Positions 8,360 to 19,100 of a DNA stretch of 64,000 bases are shown one piece after another. Position 1 is the first letter of the stretch, and the number at the start of each line of letters is the position of its first letter. The notes under the pieces were generated by a model that was not told where the DNA came from, did not search any database, and saw nothing but the letters and a program-made list of their open reading frames with translations. Origin of the DNA: Bryopsis sp. KO-2023 (taxonomy: Eukaryota; Chlorophyta; Ulvophyceae; Bryopsidales; Bryopsidaceae); assembly GCA_030272585.1 (NCBI GenBank), contig BSYQ01000009.1, forward strand, positions 2,790,001-2,854,000, in the 5' to 3' direction. The translations under genes and the position numbers were made by a program.

Positions 8360-11300
8360 TTAGGTTCGAGTTCTGCGTTGGGCCCTAGTCTTTTTCTTAG
8401 ACTGGGTCACTTGTTTATTCTCCGGTTTGTTGGCTAAGTACTCCTTAAGCAAGTCCTGGGCATTGGCCAGGTGGCTTTCTGGCTCCCAGGTGGATTCCAT
8501 CAAATCGTAGCCCTTCCAAAGGATCAGGTACTCCTTGCGAGTAGTGCCCCGATCTCTGAGGATGCGCTCGACCTCGAATTCGATGGTTCCATCCACTAGC
8601 TCCCCCTCTGGAGCGTCTATCTCTCGCTGATCGTCATCAAGCCGAGAGTAAGCCTTCAGTTTCGACACATGGAAAGTTGGGTGGATTTTCCAGTGGTCGG
8701 GAAGGTCAAGACGGTAGGCGACAGCCCCAATTCGGCTAGCCACCCGGAAAGGTCCAACAAATCGTCGGCGGATTTTCGGTGGGATTTTCTGAAGTGAAGC
8801 AAGGGGAATATACTTGCTTTGTACCAGCACTTCATCGCCAACCTGAAACTCCACTTTCCTTCGACGTTTGTTTGCTGAGGTGCACATGCGGTTCTGTGCC
8901 TCTGCGTATTTCGCCTTAGCGTTTCGCATTTGGTCGTCCATTCGACGTACCATCTCAGCCGCCATTTCCGATTCATCGCCCGTCCGAACTCCCTTCCTGG
9001 CAACAACTATCTGCCCCATGTTCTGGCCATACAGAAGATGGGCTGGCGCATAGCCTGTGGAGACATTCCGTGAATTATTTGCGGCAAATTCCGCGGTCGG
9101 CAAATAATCCACCCAACGGTCTGGGTACCGTTCCACATACGGACGCAGGAAATCCTCCAGCACCCGGATGGTGACTTCCGACTGCCCATCCGTTTGAGGA
9201 TGGTATGCAGTGCTCATCCGGAGCTGAGTACCTAAAAGTTTGAAAAGGGAGGTCCAGAACAAACTTGTGAACCTTGGATCCCGATCCGAAACTATGATTT
9301 TAGGCAGCCCGTAGTGTTTGTATATGTTCTCCACGAACAGCTTTGCGTATTCTGGCGCCGTGATAGTTTTGTTACAGGGTACGAACCTCGCATACTTCGT
9401 CAATCGGTCTACAAAGACAGCGATTGCTGTGAAGCCATGGGAAGACGGTAGGTCGGTAACCAAGTCCGTCGTGATCTGTTCCCATTTCTGGTCTGGGATA
9501 GGCAACGGCTGCAAAAGACCTTTCTGTCTTTGCAAGTCCGATTTGTTTAGTTGACAAGTTGGGCACGTTTTCACGTATGCCTTTACGGCTAACCCAACGC
9601 CTTTCCACCAGTAACTGCGGGTAAGTACTTCGGTCATGCGGTCTGCTCCAACATGACCGGCACTGGGAACGTCGTGATGCTCTTCCAGAATCCGTTTCTG
9701 GAAAGAAGCAGGGACCACAAGCAAACTAGGACCTGGGTCTGTCTTGGTATAATACAAGAACCCGTCGTCCAGCTTGTATTGCGGAGAAACCCCTCGTTCC
9801 ATCCTTTCAAAGATAGGCTTGAGTTGTTCATCACTTCTCAAAGCCTCTTTCCATGCCTCCTTCTCTGCCACTTCCCAAGTGGAGAGGTTATTGAGCTGGT
9901 CTGGCGGACCAGGAAGGCTCCGGGATAACGCATCAGCCAAGACATTGGCTTTCCCCTGGATATAGACGATTTTTGGACCTATGGATTGGAAAAACCCTGA
10001 GTTTAACCACCGGGTTTGGGTCCGCGACAACGTGCTCTGGTTCATGAAGTGGGTGATCGGTTTGTGGTCCGTCAACACCTTCACACCCCCATCGCATCCC
10101 TCAAGGTAGTGTCGCCACTGGGCTAAAGCATATGCTATTGCCCCCAGCTCCCGCTCATATGCGGAGTATCGCGTTTCAGCTGGTTTTAATCGTCTGGAAA
10201 GGTATGCAATTGGTTGCAAACCTTTCCCATGATCCTGGGTAAGAACCGCTCCATATGCAGTTCCAGATGCATCCGTTATTACGGTGTACTCCTTAGCCGG
10301 ATCAGGAAGGAGTAAGATCGGTGCGCGGCTAATCCGATCCTTAAGTTCGTTATAGGCATTGCGTTGGTTCAGCCCCCATTCCCAGACAGTATCCTTCTTG
10401 GTTAGATCTGTCAAGGGACTCGCAATCCTAGCGAACTCAGGAATGAACTTACGATAGTAAGATACCATTCCCAGGAAACTTCGCACATCAGTGACCGAAG
10501 TTAACTCCTTCCATTGTTGAATAGCCTTAACCTTATCCTGCATCGGTTGAAGGCCTTTTTCCGACAAATGATACCCCAGGTAGTCCGTCTCTGCTACCCC
10601 TACTTCGCACTTACTGGCTTTTGCGTACAACTTATGTTTCCGCAACCGTTCAAAGACCAGTTTTAGGTGCTCGACGTGCTCTTCCACCGAGTTGGAAAAG
10701 ACCAGGATGTCGTCGATAAACACCACTACAAACTCGTCAAGGAACTCCCCCAGCAAATCCTGAACCATGGTCTGGAACTGGGCTGGGCAGTTGGTCATTC
10801 CGAACGGACACACGAGAAATTCGAAATGTCCGTATCTCGTCCGGAATGCCGTCTTGGGAGTATCCTTGGGTCGAACGGGGAACTGCCAGTAGCCTGAGCG
10901 GAGGTCGATCTTCGTATAGATCTTCGCTCTGGCGAGACGGTCCATTAACTCCTCAGGAAGAGGGAGTGGATACCTATTCTTTACCGTGAATTTGTTTATC
11001 CAACGGTAATCCACACACATTCTCAACCCTCCGTCTTTCTTGGGAACAAAGAGTATGGGTGCGCCCCAGGGACTCTCGGAGGGTCGGATCTTCCTTTGGT
11101 CGAGGAGGTAATCCACCTGTGTCCTAACTTCGTCCAGCTCGGCTGGAGAGAGTTTGTACAAGGGACGGTGGATTGGGGTCATTTGTTCGTCCTCCAGGTC
11201 CACCTTAAATTCGTGGCCTTTTCTGACTGGAGGAACGCCGGGTGGTAAGTCTTTCGGGAACACATCCTTGAACCTTGTGAGGACAGCCTTGATCTTTGGG

Positions 11301-12478
11301 TCGAGACCCGAATGCATTACCTTTTCCACATCCGGCTGGAGATAAGCTGGTGTGGTTTCAGTAGCGTTCAAACGCTCTTCTGGAATTCCCGGATATGGAT
11401 ACTGCATGAGATGTGCCATATCTTCCGGGGTGGTTGGTCGCACAACCACAAGGTATGCCTGATCAACTTCTGGACTGTTCTTCACGAGCGAGAATAACTT
11501 CTTCGCTGAGACTGTATCAATAGCCGGTGCTAGGTGCTGTAAGTAATCTGATGGTCGTTCCTTCATAGGAACAGTTGTCCATCCAGCACCCACTGGAACT
11601 TTGAGCGTGCCTGTTGCAAAGTCCAGTTTGGGATTGGTCTGCATCAACCAAGGAAGCCCTAGTATCATGTCATATGAAAGGTTTGGGAAGACGTCTGCGG
11701 AAAGGGTTGTGGTATAAGTACCCATCCTGAGCTGCAAGTCTTCGCATCGCCGATCAAGTGAACATAGGGTTCCGTCCGCCAAAGTGACTCCCTTTTTGCA
11801 CTCGGTTGTTTCGAGTTTCAGTCTCGTGACTAGTTTCTTGGTAATGTAGTTCTCCGTTGCACCACAATCAACATAGGCGGAGATCGGTACTCCTCCTAAT
11901 CTGGCTCGGATCTCATATCCCATAAATTTCAAATGGTTAGGACCTCCTAGTGGTAACATACGCTCAGAAGGTGAATACTGACCTTCATCCACTTTTTGTC
12001 CTCTACCTGTTCCCTGAACAGGGGCTGCTGACTCGTCAGTTGGTGGTGAACGAGTGGCAGGCTTATTTGATTCCCTTGCGGGTTCCCTTCCTTCCGGACT
12101 TCGTTTCGTTCCTTGAGGCGGGAACGATACCGAATTCTCAGTTCCTTCAGGACTACCAAGGTCTCCATGAACAGAGTCGACAGGTTCCGAACTTGATTCT
12201 GAACTTGTCCTAGTAAGCGTGCTGCACTTACTGGATCGCGTTTCCAACTTAGCACTCATAATCGATCCCTCTGCACCTTGGGTAGCATTCTTTTCTATTT
12301 CCCCTTGTGCTCTTTTATTCACTTCTGCATTTCGAGCTAACCTTTCTTTTCTAAGAAGTTTCTGGCGCTGCTTATATCTGTGACGGCGTGCCCTTCTGCG
12401 TTTCGCCGAACGAGTCTGGGCTCTGTTCATCCGGCTTTTTCGTTTAACCATTTCTTGAACTTTTCGCCCTCTGGACAC
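8360..12478 (-). CDS. pol: E4 Pol polyprotein: protease, RT, RNase H, integrase, chromodomain
   Basis: 1372 residues open from 12478; real entry is probably by frameshift from Gag near 12445. There is a basic N-terminus. The protease active site is VDCGATENY (about residue 203; Cys replaces the usual Ser/Thr). RT follows with CVDYRWINK and FIDDILVFS (about 587). RNase H has the TDASGTAYGAVL motif. The integrase has an HHCC zinc motif (EEHHDVPSAGHVG ... CPTCQLNK, about 930-972), the core ITTDLVTDLP, VSDRDPRF and DGQSEVT, and a C-terminal region ending HPTFHVSKLKAY. The chromodomain lies at about 1297-1350 (YLILWKGYDLMESTWEPESHL). Length and order are typical of chromoviruses (Ty3/gypsy). All catalytic residues seen are present and the frame is unbroken. 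Confidence 0.95.
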   Translation of the reverse strand: MSRGRKVQEMVKRKSRMNRAQTRSAKRRRARRHRYKQRQKLLRKERLARNAEVNKRAQGEIEKNATQGAEGSIMSAKLETRSSKCSTLTRTSSESSSEPVDSVHGDLGSPEGTENSVSFPPQGTKRSPEGREPARESNKPATRSPPTDESAAPVQGTGRGQKVDEGQYSPSERMLPLGGPNHLKFMGYEIRARLGGVPISAYVDCGATENYITKKLVTRLKLETTECKKGVTLADGTLCSLDRRCEDLQLRMGTYTTTLSADVFPNLSYDMILGLPWLMQTNPKLDFATGTLKVPVGAGWTTVPMKERPSDYLQHLAPAIDTVSAKKLFSLVKNSPEVDQAYLVVVRPTTPEDMAHLMQYPYPGIPEERLNATETTPAYLQPDVEKVMHSGLDPKIKAVLTRFKDVFPKDLPPGVPPVRKGHEFKVDLEDEQMTPIHRPLYKLSPAELDEVRTQVDYLLDQRKIRPSESPWGAPILFVPKKDGGLRMCVDYRWINKFTVKNRYPLPLPEELMDRLARAKIYTKIDLRSGYWQFPVRPKDTPKTAFRTRYGHFEFLVCPFGMTNCPAQFQTMVQDLLGEFLDEFVVVFIDDILVFSNSVEEHVEHLKLVFERLRKHKLYAKASKCEVGVAETDYLGYHLSEKGLQPMQDKVKAIQQWKELTSVTDVRSFLGMVSYYRKFIPEFARIASPLTDLTKKDTVWEWGLNQRNAYNELKDRISRAPILLLPDPAKEYTVITDASGTAYGAVLTQDHGKGLQPIAYLSRRLKPAETRYSAYERELGAIAYALAQWRHYLEGCDGGVKVLTDHKPITHFMNQSTLSRTQTRWLNSGFFQSIGPKIVYIQGKANVLADALSRSLPGPPDQLNNLSTWEVAEKEAWKEALRSDEQLKPIFERMERGVSPQYKLDDGFLYYTKTDPGPSLLVVPASFQKRILEEHHDVPSAGHVGADRMTEVLTRSYWWKGVGLAVKAYVKTCPTCQLNKSDLQRQKGLLQPLPIPDQKWEQITTDLVTDLPSSHGFTAIAVFVDRLTKYARFVPCNKTITAPEYAKLFVENIYKHYGLPKIIVSDRDPRFTSLFWTSLFKLLGTQLRMSTAYHPQTDGQSEVTIRVLEDFLRPYVERYPDRWVDYLPTAEFAANNSRNVSTGYAPAHLLYGQNMGQIVVARKGVRTGDESEMAAEMVRRMDDQMRNAKAKYAEAQNRMCTSANKRRRKVEFQVGDEVLVQSKYIPLASLQKIPPKIRRRFVGPFRVASRIGAVAYRLDLPDHWKIHPTFHVSKLKAYSRLDDDQREIDAPEGELVDGTIEFEVERILRDRGTTRKEYLILWKGYDLMESTWEPESHLANAQDLLKEYLANKPENKQVTQSKKKTRAQRRTRT

Positions 12479-15264
12479 TTACTTTGAATATGTCCAGTTT
12501 TTCCACACATATAGCATTTAGGATTTACGCCTCCACCTCCACGTCCTTGATTCCTGCCACCACCTCGTCCGCGACCTCGGCCACCACCCCTTCCCCGACC
12601 TCGACCTTGGCCAATGTTTTGTGCCTGGTCTGGCTGAGGTTGCTGTTGGCCACCCATCTGGTTTGCCTTATCAGTTTGGGGTTGGTTTTGCTTTTTATTT
12701 TGGCCTCGGCCTTTACCTCCGCGCCACCGTCCGCGGCCACGAAAGTTTCCTCCTCCGGATGAGGCAATAGCATCAAGACGAGCCGCCGTCTGGATCGCCA
12801 ACTCAATGCCGTGCGGCACTTGAGCCACAGTTTGTTGTTTGATATGGAACTTTAATCCGTCCACGAAGAAGAAGTATTGTTCTTCATCTGTCATGTTGGG
12901 AATCCTCAGCACTTGTTCTCGGAAAGCAACAATGTACTGATGCACTGACCCAGTCTGTTTCAGGTTCCGTAAGGAGCGCCTGGCTACATCAGACATTCTG
13001 GTGGGTTCAAATGCTTGGACCAGTTCCTCAACAAACTCAATCCAATTTGTGATTGGATGTCTTTTTCCTTCCCTTGTACGCAGATCCTGGACGTTTCGCC
13101 ACTGAGCAGCAGCTCCAGTCAGGTTACTGCGGAAGAGCCTGAACCATACGCTCTCATCGATGTCCAAAGTCTGGCAATAGACCGTCATTTCTAGTTGCCA
13201 ATCTCTGATCCATCGCTGACCATCACCTGAGAAGGCCTTTGGGAAAGGAATACGAACGGATGACGGAATCCGTCCGTGGCGATCTTGCGGAGCAGCAAAG
13301 CCTTGGTTAGGGTCTGGAGGACCCCCACCTCCACCTCCGCCACCTCCACCTCCACCTGGGTGGTACGGCCATCCACCACCCCCACCTCCACCTGGTCCGG
13401 AAAGGAAAGATCCCCCTCCACTTCCAGGTGGTCCTCCTCCGCCTCCGCCTCCACCCCCAGGTCCACCTCCGGGTCCCCCTCCACCACCACCAGATCGATT
13501 TCCACCCTGTGGCTGGCTTGATGGAGTTGAGGGATAAGAACCCCACCCGTAATACGGGTTACTCGCGGAAGGTGCTCCGTATTGGTTTACGGATTGTCCC
13601 AAACTTGGTTGGGTGCCTGGTTGGTTTCCTGGTTGCATACCAGGTTGGGTGTTAAGAGCCGGGATTGGATAGAAGACAGACAGCGGAACTGTCGTCAGTG
13701 GTTGTGTTAACATGGATGTCGTTGGTGGTAACACACTCGTTACAGGGACACTAAGTATGGGTCTGGCTGTGCCAAGTTGACCCGCTTGGCCGAATGGTGC
13801 GCCCATTGCCATAGTTTGTGGCGGCGCAAGACTCCATGCCGTCCGTGTTCTTGGGGATGTAAATAAACCCCAGGAAGATGGAGAACCTCCACCCACGGAG
13901 TCTGCGACAGTTGTCGATGGGCTGCGACCACCCAATCCTCCTAACGTGGTTAGACCAGTAAAAGTACTCAGATCCGGAACAGGTGGTACCGGAAATGGGA
14001 TACTGGTAAGAGGAGTGGATGACACAAAAGGAACGCTTGTGGCTGCAGCTGTCGTGGCCGGCAAAGTGACCGTGCCAGTTCCTGCTCCCATCATACCCAC
14101 TACAACTGGGTCCTGAGCCGGGACTCGAACTTTCTCCCGTTTTTTCCACGCACTCAGTGTTTCTTTGAACTTCGAGTCAACATACTTGGAGAGATTACTT
14201 TCCAAAGTCTGCTGTTTCTCTGTCGCGTCTGATAGAAATTTCTCCATCAGTTGCATCGACCTGTGTCCTCCTGCAGTGTCATCAGAACTCACACTGCCTC
14301 GTTCCGCTCTTCTTTGTTTGCGTTGTTCTTCGGCTTGGTGTAAGTCCCGCAACACTTTTAGGCTCTGGCTTACCAAGCCTGAGAGTGTGTCTAGCTGGCC
14401 TTGGTGGTCGACTTGCTCGCACCGAGACTCATCAGTAGTCCGAGCTAGGTTATCCAGCGTTGTCTGCTGTAGGCGCATACCTTCAGCAACTTTTGTCAGA
14501 GAGGCTTGCAGAGACAGAATTTGTTTCTCCCTGAGCGCATTGGTCTGATCAACAGCTTCAGCTTGGGTACGGGCTGATTCCTGCAGTCGATCGAGTCGCT
14601 CTTGCAGAATAGCCTCGTTATCGTATTTACCCAACAGATTCCTGTCGATCCGCTCTGTGGACCTTATATTCTGTTCCAGCAATTTGTGCTGGTGGTCTAA
14701 CAATTTCTGTTGTCTTTCTATAGACTCAGTATTTTGATTGACCAGCTTCTGGGCCTCCTTCCTGACATAGAGCACGAACTGCTCATATTCCTCTTTCAGG
14801 TCGCCTTTTAAGGTCGACTCTGCACGCTGAACCTGCTCGTGAACTTGTCCTTCCAGGTTTTGTGCGACCTCTTGCACATTCGAGGAGACAGCGGCATACA
14901 CATGCTCAGCTGTGTCCCTAAGTTGTCCCTCGTCCACACCATGAACGTGCACCTCCTGCTGGTGGACGTTTATATGCTGATGTTCATGGTGAAGGATGTT
15001 GGTGACTTCTATTGTCGGGACGTCCTCCATATCCTCATCATACTCCTCGTCCCCGGACTCTTCCGACTCTTGTTCCGAGTCTAAGTCTTCGTCCGGTTCC
15101 TCAACCTGGTCGGGTACATGTCTGTCCCACTGCAAATCATGTATTTGCTGCGCTGGTGGGTGCACCACATCTGGATAAACCACGGGAATTAGTTGGTTAT
15201 CCACCACCTCTTCCTCCTCAGGAGGTGGAATAGGTGGTAGCTGTGGCGGCGTCTGGCCGGACAT
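12427..15264 (-). CDS. gag: E4 Gag
   Basis: The ATG at 15264 (MSGQTPPQLPP) gives 945 residues, unusually large for Ty3/gypsy Gag. An acidic N-terminus with His-rich words (HHEHQHINVHQQEVHVHG) is followed by a long coiled coil (about 100-360). Then comes a Pro/Thr/Ser-rich linker and a Gly-rich segment of tandem Gly runs (bases about 13310-13490). The capsid-like domain begins around WIRDWQLEMTVYCQ and includes WRNVQDL and VHQYIVAFREQVLRIP. An RG-rich stretch and one zinc knuckle close the protein (CYMCGKTGHIQSKC). Pol overlaps its last 52 bases in the -1 frame. Confidence 0.9.
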   Translation of the reverse strand: MSGQTPPQLPPIPPPEEEEVVDNQLIPVVYPDVVHPPAQQIHDLQWDRHVPDQVEEPDEDLDSEQESEESGDEEYDEDMEDVPTIEVTNILHHEHQHINVHQQEVHVHGVDEGQLRDTAEHVYAAVSSNVQEVAQNLEGQVHEQVQRAESTLKGDLKEEYEQFVLYVRKEAQKLVNQNTESIERQQKLLDHQHKLLEQNIRSTERIDRNLLGKYDNEAILQERLDRLQESARTQAEAVDQTNALREKQILSLQASLTKVAEGMRLQQTTLDNLARTTDESRCEQVDHQGQLDTLSGLVSQSLKVLRDLHQAEEQRKQRRAERGSVSSDDTAGGHRSMQLMEKFLSDATEKQQTLESNLSKYVDSKFKETLSAWKKREKVRVPAQDPVVVGMMGAGTGTVTLPATTAAATSVPFVSSTPLTSIPFPVPPVPDLSTFTGLTTLGGLGGRSPSTTVADSVGGGSPSSWGLFTSPRTRTAWSLAPPQTMAMGAPFGQAGQLGTARPILSVPVTSVLPPTTSMLTQPLTTVPLSVFYPIPALNTQPGMQPGNQPGTQPSLGQSVNQYGAPSASNPYYGWGSYPSTPSSQPQGGNRSGGGGGGPGGGPGGGGGGGGGPPGSGGGSFLSGPGGGGGGGWPYHPGGGGGGGGGGGGPPDPNQGFAAPQDRHGRIPSSVRIPFPKAFSGDGQRWIRDWQLEMTVYCQTLDIDESVWFRLFRSNLTGAAAQWRNVQDLRTREGKRHPITNWIEFVEELVQAFEPTRMSDVARRSLRNLKQTGSVHQYIVAFREQVLRIPNMTDEEQYFFFVDGLKFHIKQQTVAQVPHGIELAIQTAARLDAIASSGGGNFRGRGRWRGGKGRGQNKKQNQPQTDKANQMGGQQQPQPDQAQNIGQGRGRGRGGGRGRGRGGGRNQGRGGGGVNPKCYMCGKTGHIQSKCPEGEKFKKWLNEKAG
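12442..12448 (-). promoter_or_regulatory. Candidate -1 ribosomal frameshift site of E4 (GTTAAAC)
   Basis: On the minus strand GTTAAAC stands in the Gag frame as G TTA AAC, 15 bases ahead of the Gag stop and within the Gag-Pol overlap. Pol is in the -1 frame, as this site would give. GUUAAAC is known as a slippery heptamer in arteriviruses. No downstream structure was tested. Confidence 0.6.
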
Positions 15265-15996
15265 GTTTTTGTTTGAATTTCCTGGAATTTTGACGTAATA
15301 GGAGTGTGTCCGGAAAGTTTCCAAACTTTCTGGTGCCTTGGATGCGAACTTGTTTCAGTTCTGGTTGCAATCCTAGTCGCTATCTTTTCTTGAACCTTAC
15401 TAGGTCAGAAATAGATAGGAGTTTTACACTTGACAACGTCGGGTGTTACTTTCCCGTTCGCGTTCTGTCAGCCGACTAGGTTAGTACCTTGGCCGGTGAT
15501 TCAGTCTACGACTAACTGTAGAACCAGTCGTGACTCAGGCGGTGCGGTAACCGATTGCGCGCTGGAAAGAGTGACAATGAGTCACCTGCCAGAACGACTG
15601 TTTTTCGTGTTACTGGCAGAAGCGTCAGTCGACGGAAGTTGGTCGTTCCGGACGACGTTCTTTCCTACGCCGGTTCGCACTTTCAGTTGTTCGCCTGCGC
15701 GTTTCGGGTTTACTCCGATCGTTGCTCTCCTTGCACTGTTGTAGTGCTTTCGCCTTGTTTTCCTTTAGATCTACAGATCTGTAGGTTTCCAGAAATTCGT
15801 TCACTGGACTCCGATTCTTTTGCGACTTCGCCTGACGTTTTCGAACGACGACGCGAGCACGTCGTTCGAAGGATAGCTCTCCTCGCGACCCCTGGAACAC
15901 AGAGTTCCAGATCTGTGGGATTTAGTAATCCCTAAGGTCAGATCTTTGGGGGGGGGGTTCGCGAGTTCTCCTGTGGGGTGCGCCTGGCCTCGCCTT
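15265..15996 (-). other. E4 leader
   Basis: About 730 bases between the primer site and gag ATG without a supported gene. An inverted repeat TTCGAACGACG...CGTCGTTCGAA lies at about 15840-15870 and could form a hairpin, with AGATCTACAGATCT nearby at about 15768. Confidence 0.6.
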
Positions 15997-16008
15997 GCTC
16001 CGAAACCA
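15997..16008 (-). promoter_or_regulatory. E4 primer binding site
   Basis: TGGTTTCGGAGC on the minus strand, two bases after the 5' LTR. Confidence 0.85.
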
Positions 16009-16010
16009 AA

Positions 16011-16044
16011 TGATAAGGGGGTCTAGGACCCCGAGACACAAGCA

Positions 16045-16079
<35 letters not shown>

Positions 16080-16192
16080 TCACTGGGAAGATTAATTTTT
16101 ACAGGAGGGCCCCCTGCCCTATAAACCCTGTCGTACTCCCAATTGTACTACATAACACCCCAAACCCGAGTTACTACTATTTACTACTATCA
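16011..16192 (-). repeat. E4 5' LTR
   Basis: 182 bp, identical by eye to 5505-5686. TTGGT follows at 16193-16197. Confidence 0.95.
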
Positions 16193-16197
16193 TTGGT

Positions 16198-19100
16198 CAT
16201 AGCCCTGCCACCTGACAAGGTACTGCTTCCTGCCTCTGACAGTCCTTTCTGCAAGAATCCTGTCTACCAGGTATTCCTCTTGCCCCTCAACCAGCTCTGG
16301 TTCAGGCTGCAGTGCATGTGTCCTCCTGGCTGGAAAACTGCCCTCCTGATCAATAAAGGCAGGCTTCAGCTTGGACACATGAAACACATCATGGATTCGC
16401 CAATGCCCTGGCAGCCTCAACCTGACTGCCACCTCTGACAGCCTTTCTACCACCTCAAATGGCCCACAGAACTTTGCAGTTAGTTTCCTGCTCAGCACAT
16501 CAGGTAGGGGTAAGTCCTTGGTTGCCAGAAAAACTTTTTCGCCTGGCTCAAAGCCCCCTCCCCGCCTGGTTTGATCCGCCACCTGGCGTTGTCGATCTTG
16601 AGCTTGAGCAATGTTGTCTCTGCCAGCAAGCAGAGCTTGCTGCCAAGTAGTCCACCAATCATCCACCGCAGGGCAGGCTGTAGTTGCTACAGCACTTGCA
16701 GGAGTTCGGGGATTCTGCCCGTACATGAGGAAAAAGGGAGAGAATCCTGTAGTGGCATTGATGCTGGAGTTGTAAGCAAACTCTGCAGCAGCCAAATGCT
16801 CTTCCCAATCTGCACCTGCAGGCTCAACATAACTTCGCAGAATCTCCTGCACAGTTCTGTTAGCCCTTTCTGTCTGCCCGTCTGTCTCAGGGTGGTAACT
16901 ACTAGACATTGCCAATCTAGTATTTGCTCTCTTCCACAGAGCTCTCCAAAAATTACTAGTGAACCGACTGTCTCTATCCGAAACAATCTCTTGAGGCAAC
17001 CCAAAGAAACGAACTACATTCTGAAAGAATAAATCTGCAACCCCTGCTGCAGTTACCGTTTGTTTGGTTGGAATCAAGCGCAACATCTTACTGAATCTGT
17101 CCACTACCACAAGCAAATAATCTGACCCCTTCCTGGTTTTAGGCAAAGGGCCTACAAAATCCATTGAAACACTGGACCACCTGCCATCAGGAATAGGCAG
17201 AGGCTGCAGCTTACCCAAAGGCCTCTGATTAGAAGCCTTATTTCTCTGACAGGGGATGCAATTCTTGACATACTTCTGTACTGTGCCTGAAATGCGTGGC
17301 CAGAAATAATGCGCCTGCACTCTGACCAGCGTTTTTCGTCTGCCCAGATGTCCTGCCAATGCTGATTCATGGCAGTCATGGAGCAACTTCTCCCTGAGCC
17401 CGTCTGCATCAGGTATCCACCATTTCCAGGCATTGCAAACCCTTCTCCAAAGCCTCTGACCATCCCACTTTACATGAGCTGGTCTGTAGTTTGCCTCAAT
17501 CAATTGCTTGCATAAAGGATCCTTTTGATAGGCCTCCTTGACCTCCTCCTGAAATCCCTGGGTCAGGTCCAATCTTGCTTGTGCATTAACTTCAGGCTGC
17601 TCCTTTGCAGTCTGATGTGTGGCCCTGCTCAGTGCATCTGCCACCACATTATCTCTTCCAGGCCTGTATTTGATCTCAAACTTGAAGGATTGCAAGGTCT
17701 CCATCCACCTTGCCTGCCTCTTGGACAACTGAGGCTGAGTCTGTAGATACTTCAGTGGTGCATGATCAGTGTGCACCACAAATTCCTGAGCATCCAGATA
17801 GTGCCTCCACACCTTGAGTGCATGTACAATGGCCAAGAGCTCCTTCTCATGGGTAGCATAATTCAGTTCTGCAGGTTGCAGTTTCCTGCTTTCATAGGCC
17901 ACAGGCTGCTGACCCTGTCCATGGTCTTGTGTAAGGACTGCTCCAATAGCATAGTCTGAAGCATCAGTGGTGACTTCAAACTTCAATCCTGGGTCAGGCA
18001 CCAACAACACTGGTGCAGACATCAATGCCTTCTTAATATCCTGCATTGACGCAGCTTCCCTTTCTGTCCATTGCCAGCTTGCTTCCTTCTTCAGCAAGGC
18101 AGTCAATGGCTTAGCCCTGGCAGAGAAGTCCTTGATGAACCTTCTGTAGTAATTTGCCAGGCCAAGGAAGGATCTGAGGTCCTTCACTGACGTTAAGGGA
18201 GGCCAGTCCCTGATGATCTGCACTTTGCTCTGCAACACCTGTATACCTGCAGCACTCACTTCATGCCCCAAAAACTCCACCTGCATCTTGCAGATATCAC
18301 ACTTAGTAGCTGAAGCATACAGTTTCTGTTCCCTCAGTCTCTGCAACACTTTCTGCAAGTGAACCTTGTGTTCAGCCCAATTCCTGCTGTAAACCAAAAT
18401 GTCATCCAAATAAACTATGCAGAAAATATCCAAGAAATCATGAAGAACATGGTTCATGGTGTTCATAAAGGTGGCAGGGGCATTTGTCAGCCCAAAAGGA
18501 AGAACCACATATTCAAAAAGCCCATATCTAGTGCGGAAGGCCGTCTTTTCTGAATCTGCAGGGTCCAACCGCACTTGATGATAACCTGAGCAGAGATCTA
18601 TTTTACTGAAACAACGAGCTCCCTGAATCTGATCTAGCAACTCCTCAATCCTTGGAATAGGATACCTGTTTTTCACTGTCAGTTTATTCAGTGCCCTGAA
18701 ATCGACACACATTCTCAACTTCCCATTTTTCTTTGGAACGAATAAAACTGGTGATCCCCAGGGTGACTTGCTAGGTCTGATAAAACCCTGTTTCAGCAAC
18801 TCTGCCAACTGCTTTTTCAGTTCTTCTCTTTCTGCAAAACTAGCCCTGTAAAGTCCCTTCTTTACTGGTTCTGCCCCTTCCACAAGTTCTATCTTGTGGT
18901 TAACACCTCTGTCAGGAGGTAACTCCTGAGGCAGTTCTTCTTTGAACAAATCCTGAAACTCTTTTCTGATTTCTTTTTCCAACTGCAAAGCTTCTCTTTC
19001 TTCCTCTGAGACTGTATCTGCAAAACTTCCTTTTACTGCTTCAGTACTTTCTAATCCATTTATTGCATGCTCCACATCCACTTCTCTCAAATGAAGTAAA

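Larger units (their letters stand above)
5505..16192 (-). mobile_element. E4: Ty3/gypsy chromodomain LTR retrotransposon, complete
   Basis: Very short 182-bp LTRs (TGATAAGGGG...TACTACTATCA) at 5505-5686 and 16011-16192 look identical and are flanked by TTGGT (5500-5504, 16193-16197). The primer site lies two bases from the LTR at 15997-16008. A polypurine tract with a long G run abuts the 3' LTR (about 5687-5708). Gag, Pol and the third ORF are all open. This is the youngest and only undisturbed element of the stack. It belongs to another family than E1/E3: larger Gag, different polypurine tract, and a protease with DCGA. Confidence 0.95.

Noticed and set aside
12484-15233. Plus-strand ORFs opposite E4 Gag
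   Set aside because: Low-complexity mirror images of the Gly-, Pro- and Gln-rich parts of Gag.
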